Shown here piece after piece: positions 62,889-64,000 of a stretch of DNA of 64,000 nucleotides (position 1 is its first letter; every line of letters begins with the position of its first letter). The position numbers were made by a program, and so were the translations under genes. The DNA is from Hyphomonas adhaerens MHS-3 (GTDB lineage: Bacteria > Pseudomonadota > Alphaproteobacteria > Caulobacterales > Hyphomonadaceae), in contig NZ_ARYH01000003.1 of NCBI RefSeq assembly GCF_000685235.1, positions 1-64,000 on the forward strand, written 5' to 3'. Below the pieces are notes generated by a model. That model ran no database searches and was not told the origin of the DNA. It saw only the letters and a program-made list of their open reading frames with translations.

Positions 62889-64000
62889 TCAGCCCCTTTT
62901 CGTTTCGGCCTTCTTTGCCGTCATTTTCTCCCGGAACGCCGTCGCCCAGCCTTCGCGTTCCACCTGTCTTCCACGCGCGACGGCCAATGCGCCGGCCGCG
63001 ACATCTTTCGTAACCACGCTGCCGCTGCCGACAATCGCGCCCTCGCCGACGGTCACCGGTGCCACCAGCGCCGAGTTGGACCCGATGAAAGCGCCGTCGC
63101 CAATGGTTGTGCGGTATTTGAAGAAGCCATCATAATTACAAAAGATCGTGCCCGCACCGATATTTGCGCCAGCGCCGATCTCGCCATCGCCCAGATAGGA
63201 CAAATGGCTCGCCTTGGCGCCTTCGGCCATGTGTACGTTCTTCACTTCGACGAAATTGCCGACAAATGCCGCCTGATCCAGCACCGCGCCGGGACGAAGT
63301 CGCGCAAACGGCCCGACGGACGCGAACTGGCCGACCTGCGCGCCTTCGAGATGGCTGAACGCCCGGATCTGCGCGCCAGACCGGACGGTCACACCGGGCC
63401 CGAAAACGACGTTCGGCTCGATCACCACGTCCGGCTCAATCACGGTATCGTACGCAAAGAACACCGTATCCGGCGCGATCAGCGTCACCCCGCCGTCCAG
63501 GGCTTCCCGGCGCCGGCGTGCCTGGAAAATCGCTTCCGCCTCGGCAAGGTCTGCCTTGGAGTCGCAGCCGATGAGGTCTTCTTCACCGCAGCGGACCGCC
63601 TGGCAACGCTTGCCTTCGCCCCGGGCCAGCCCGACCAGGTCGGTCAGGTAATACTCGCCCTTGGCATTGTCGTTTGTCACCTTTTCCAAAAGCCGGAACA
63701 TGTCGTCCGCACCGGCCGCCATGACCCCGGAATTGCAGAGCGTGACCAACAGCTGTTCAGGCGTCGCTTCCCGCGCCTCGACAATCGCTTCCAGCTCACC
63801 ATGGCCCGACGTGATCAGGCGGCCATAGAGGCCCGGGTCACGGGTGTCGAACCCCAACACGCCGACTGTGGCGCCCTCCTCCAGCGACGCAAAGAGTTCC
63901 TCGATGGCGTCCGTCGGAACCAGCGGGGAGTCACCGTAAAGCACGACAAGATCCCCTTGAAATCCGGCAAGCGCATCGGCTGCACAACGCACAGCATGGC
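62889..64000 (-). CDS. glmU: bifunctional GlmU uridyltransferase/acetyltransferase (5' end cut by window edge)
   Basis: 369 residues visible; the N-terminus lies beyond the right edge. The visible start, HAVRCAADAL and VVLYGDSPLVPTD, is the pyrophosphorylase domain, so the ATG is about 80 codons outside. The C-terminal left-handed beta helix (VIEPNVVFGPGV, FVEVKNVHM, NYDGFFKYRTTIGDGAFIGS in part) is the acetyltransferase domain. Makes UDP-N-acetylglucosamine for peptidoglycan and lipopolysaccharide. First visible gene of the operon with rpiA and gor. Confidence 0.95.
   Translation of the reverse strand, partial: HAVRCAADALAGFQGDLVVLYGDSPLVPTDAIEELFASLEEGATVGVLGFDTRDPGLYGRLITSGHGELEAIVEAREATPEQLLVTLCNSGVMAAGADDMFRLLEKVTNDNAKGEYYLTDLVGLARGEGKRCQAVRCGEEDLIGCDSKADLAEAEAIFQARRRREALDGGVTLIAPDTVFFAYDTVIEPDVVIEPNVVFGPGVTVRSGAQIRAFSHLEGAQVGQFASVGPFARLRPGAVLDQAAFVGNFVEVKNVHMAEGAKASHLSYLGDGEIGAGANIGAGTIFCNYDGFFKYRTTIGDGAFIGSNSALVAPVTVGEGAIVGSGSVVTKDVAAGALAVARGRQVEREGWATAFREKMTAKKAETKRG

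Noticed and set aside
1-64000. CRISPR arrays, insertion sequences, prophage or integron attachment sites
   Set aside because: No regularly spaced repeats, transposase, integrase or phage genes were seen, and the tRNA-Asp gene has no repeated 3' end nearby.

Overview
The window is chromosomal DNA from a GC-rich alphaproteobacterium, most probably a marine or aquatic Hyphomonadaceae/Caulobacterales relative (inference). The signs are a ChvG/ChvI-type two-component pair, a TonB-dependent receptor feeding a sugar cluster, a CrbS/CrbR-type acetate switch, a class II DAHP synthase, an alphaproteobacterial tRNA-Asp and many ATGA-overlapping operons. I saw no insertion sequence, prophage, CRISPR array or origin. 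Genes are dense; only 7878-8236 exceeds 300 bases without a confident gene.

Layout. 1-7877 is a fucose/rhamnose-type sugar utilisation cluster: GH29 alpha-L-fucosidase (cut by the left edge), mutarotase, IclR and TetR regulators, GPH-family symporter and TonB-dependent receptor. 8237-9535 is a Tat-signal-bearing class V aminotransferase related to PvdN/CefD. 9688-18055 is a two-armed divergent module. The left arm encodes a type I sulfide:quinone oxidoreductase, thioredoxin-2, a DUF2892 membrane protein and a TolC-like channel. The right arm encodes a single-domain rhodanese, an RND adaptor, an RND pump and an ArsR-family repressor with the two cysteines expected of SqrR/BigR. An 18-bp perfect palindrome lies between the arms. 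A terminator and tRNA-Asp follow.

18384-24191 holds an AsmA-family protein, a membrane PAS-GGDEF-EAL protein and a periplasmic DUF6134-like protein. 24320-28808 is a tight sulfur amino-acid operon (cysteine synthase, 3-mercaptopyruvate sulfurtransferase, cystathionine beta-lyase-like enzyme, SLC13 anion symporter). 28805-41088 is mostly housekeeping: lipoprotein, MDR reductase, polA, a CysK-like PLP enzyme, ilvD, a chorismate-lyase-like envelope protein, a ChvI-like regulator, cyclophilin and a ChvG-like kinase.

41146-51256 is an acetate module: acs, a DcaP-like porin, CrbR-like regulator, CrbS-like symporter-kinase, a VC_2705-type Na+/solute symporter with its DUF4212 small subunit, and a 67-residue membrane protein. 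51506-64000 carries L25, peptidyl-tRNA hydrolase, a Gfo/Idh oxidoreductase, a second MDR reductase with an unrecognised partner, HU, a MATE pump, DAHP synthase, a TIR-like/ParA fusion ATPase, glutathione reductase, rpiA and glmU (cut by the right edge).

Two parts look most likely to be under-described: the SQR/rhodanese/thioredoxin module with a tripartite RND pump split across a divergent promoter (proposed export or detoxification arm for sulfur species), and the TIR-ParA fusion, where the usual catalytic Glu of TIR NADases appears to be Asp. Sulfur handling recurs: the sulfide module and the cysteine/mercaptopyruvate operon are about 6 kb apart.
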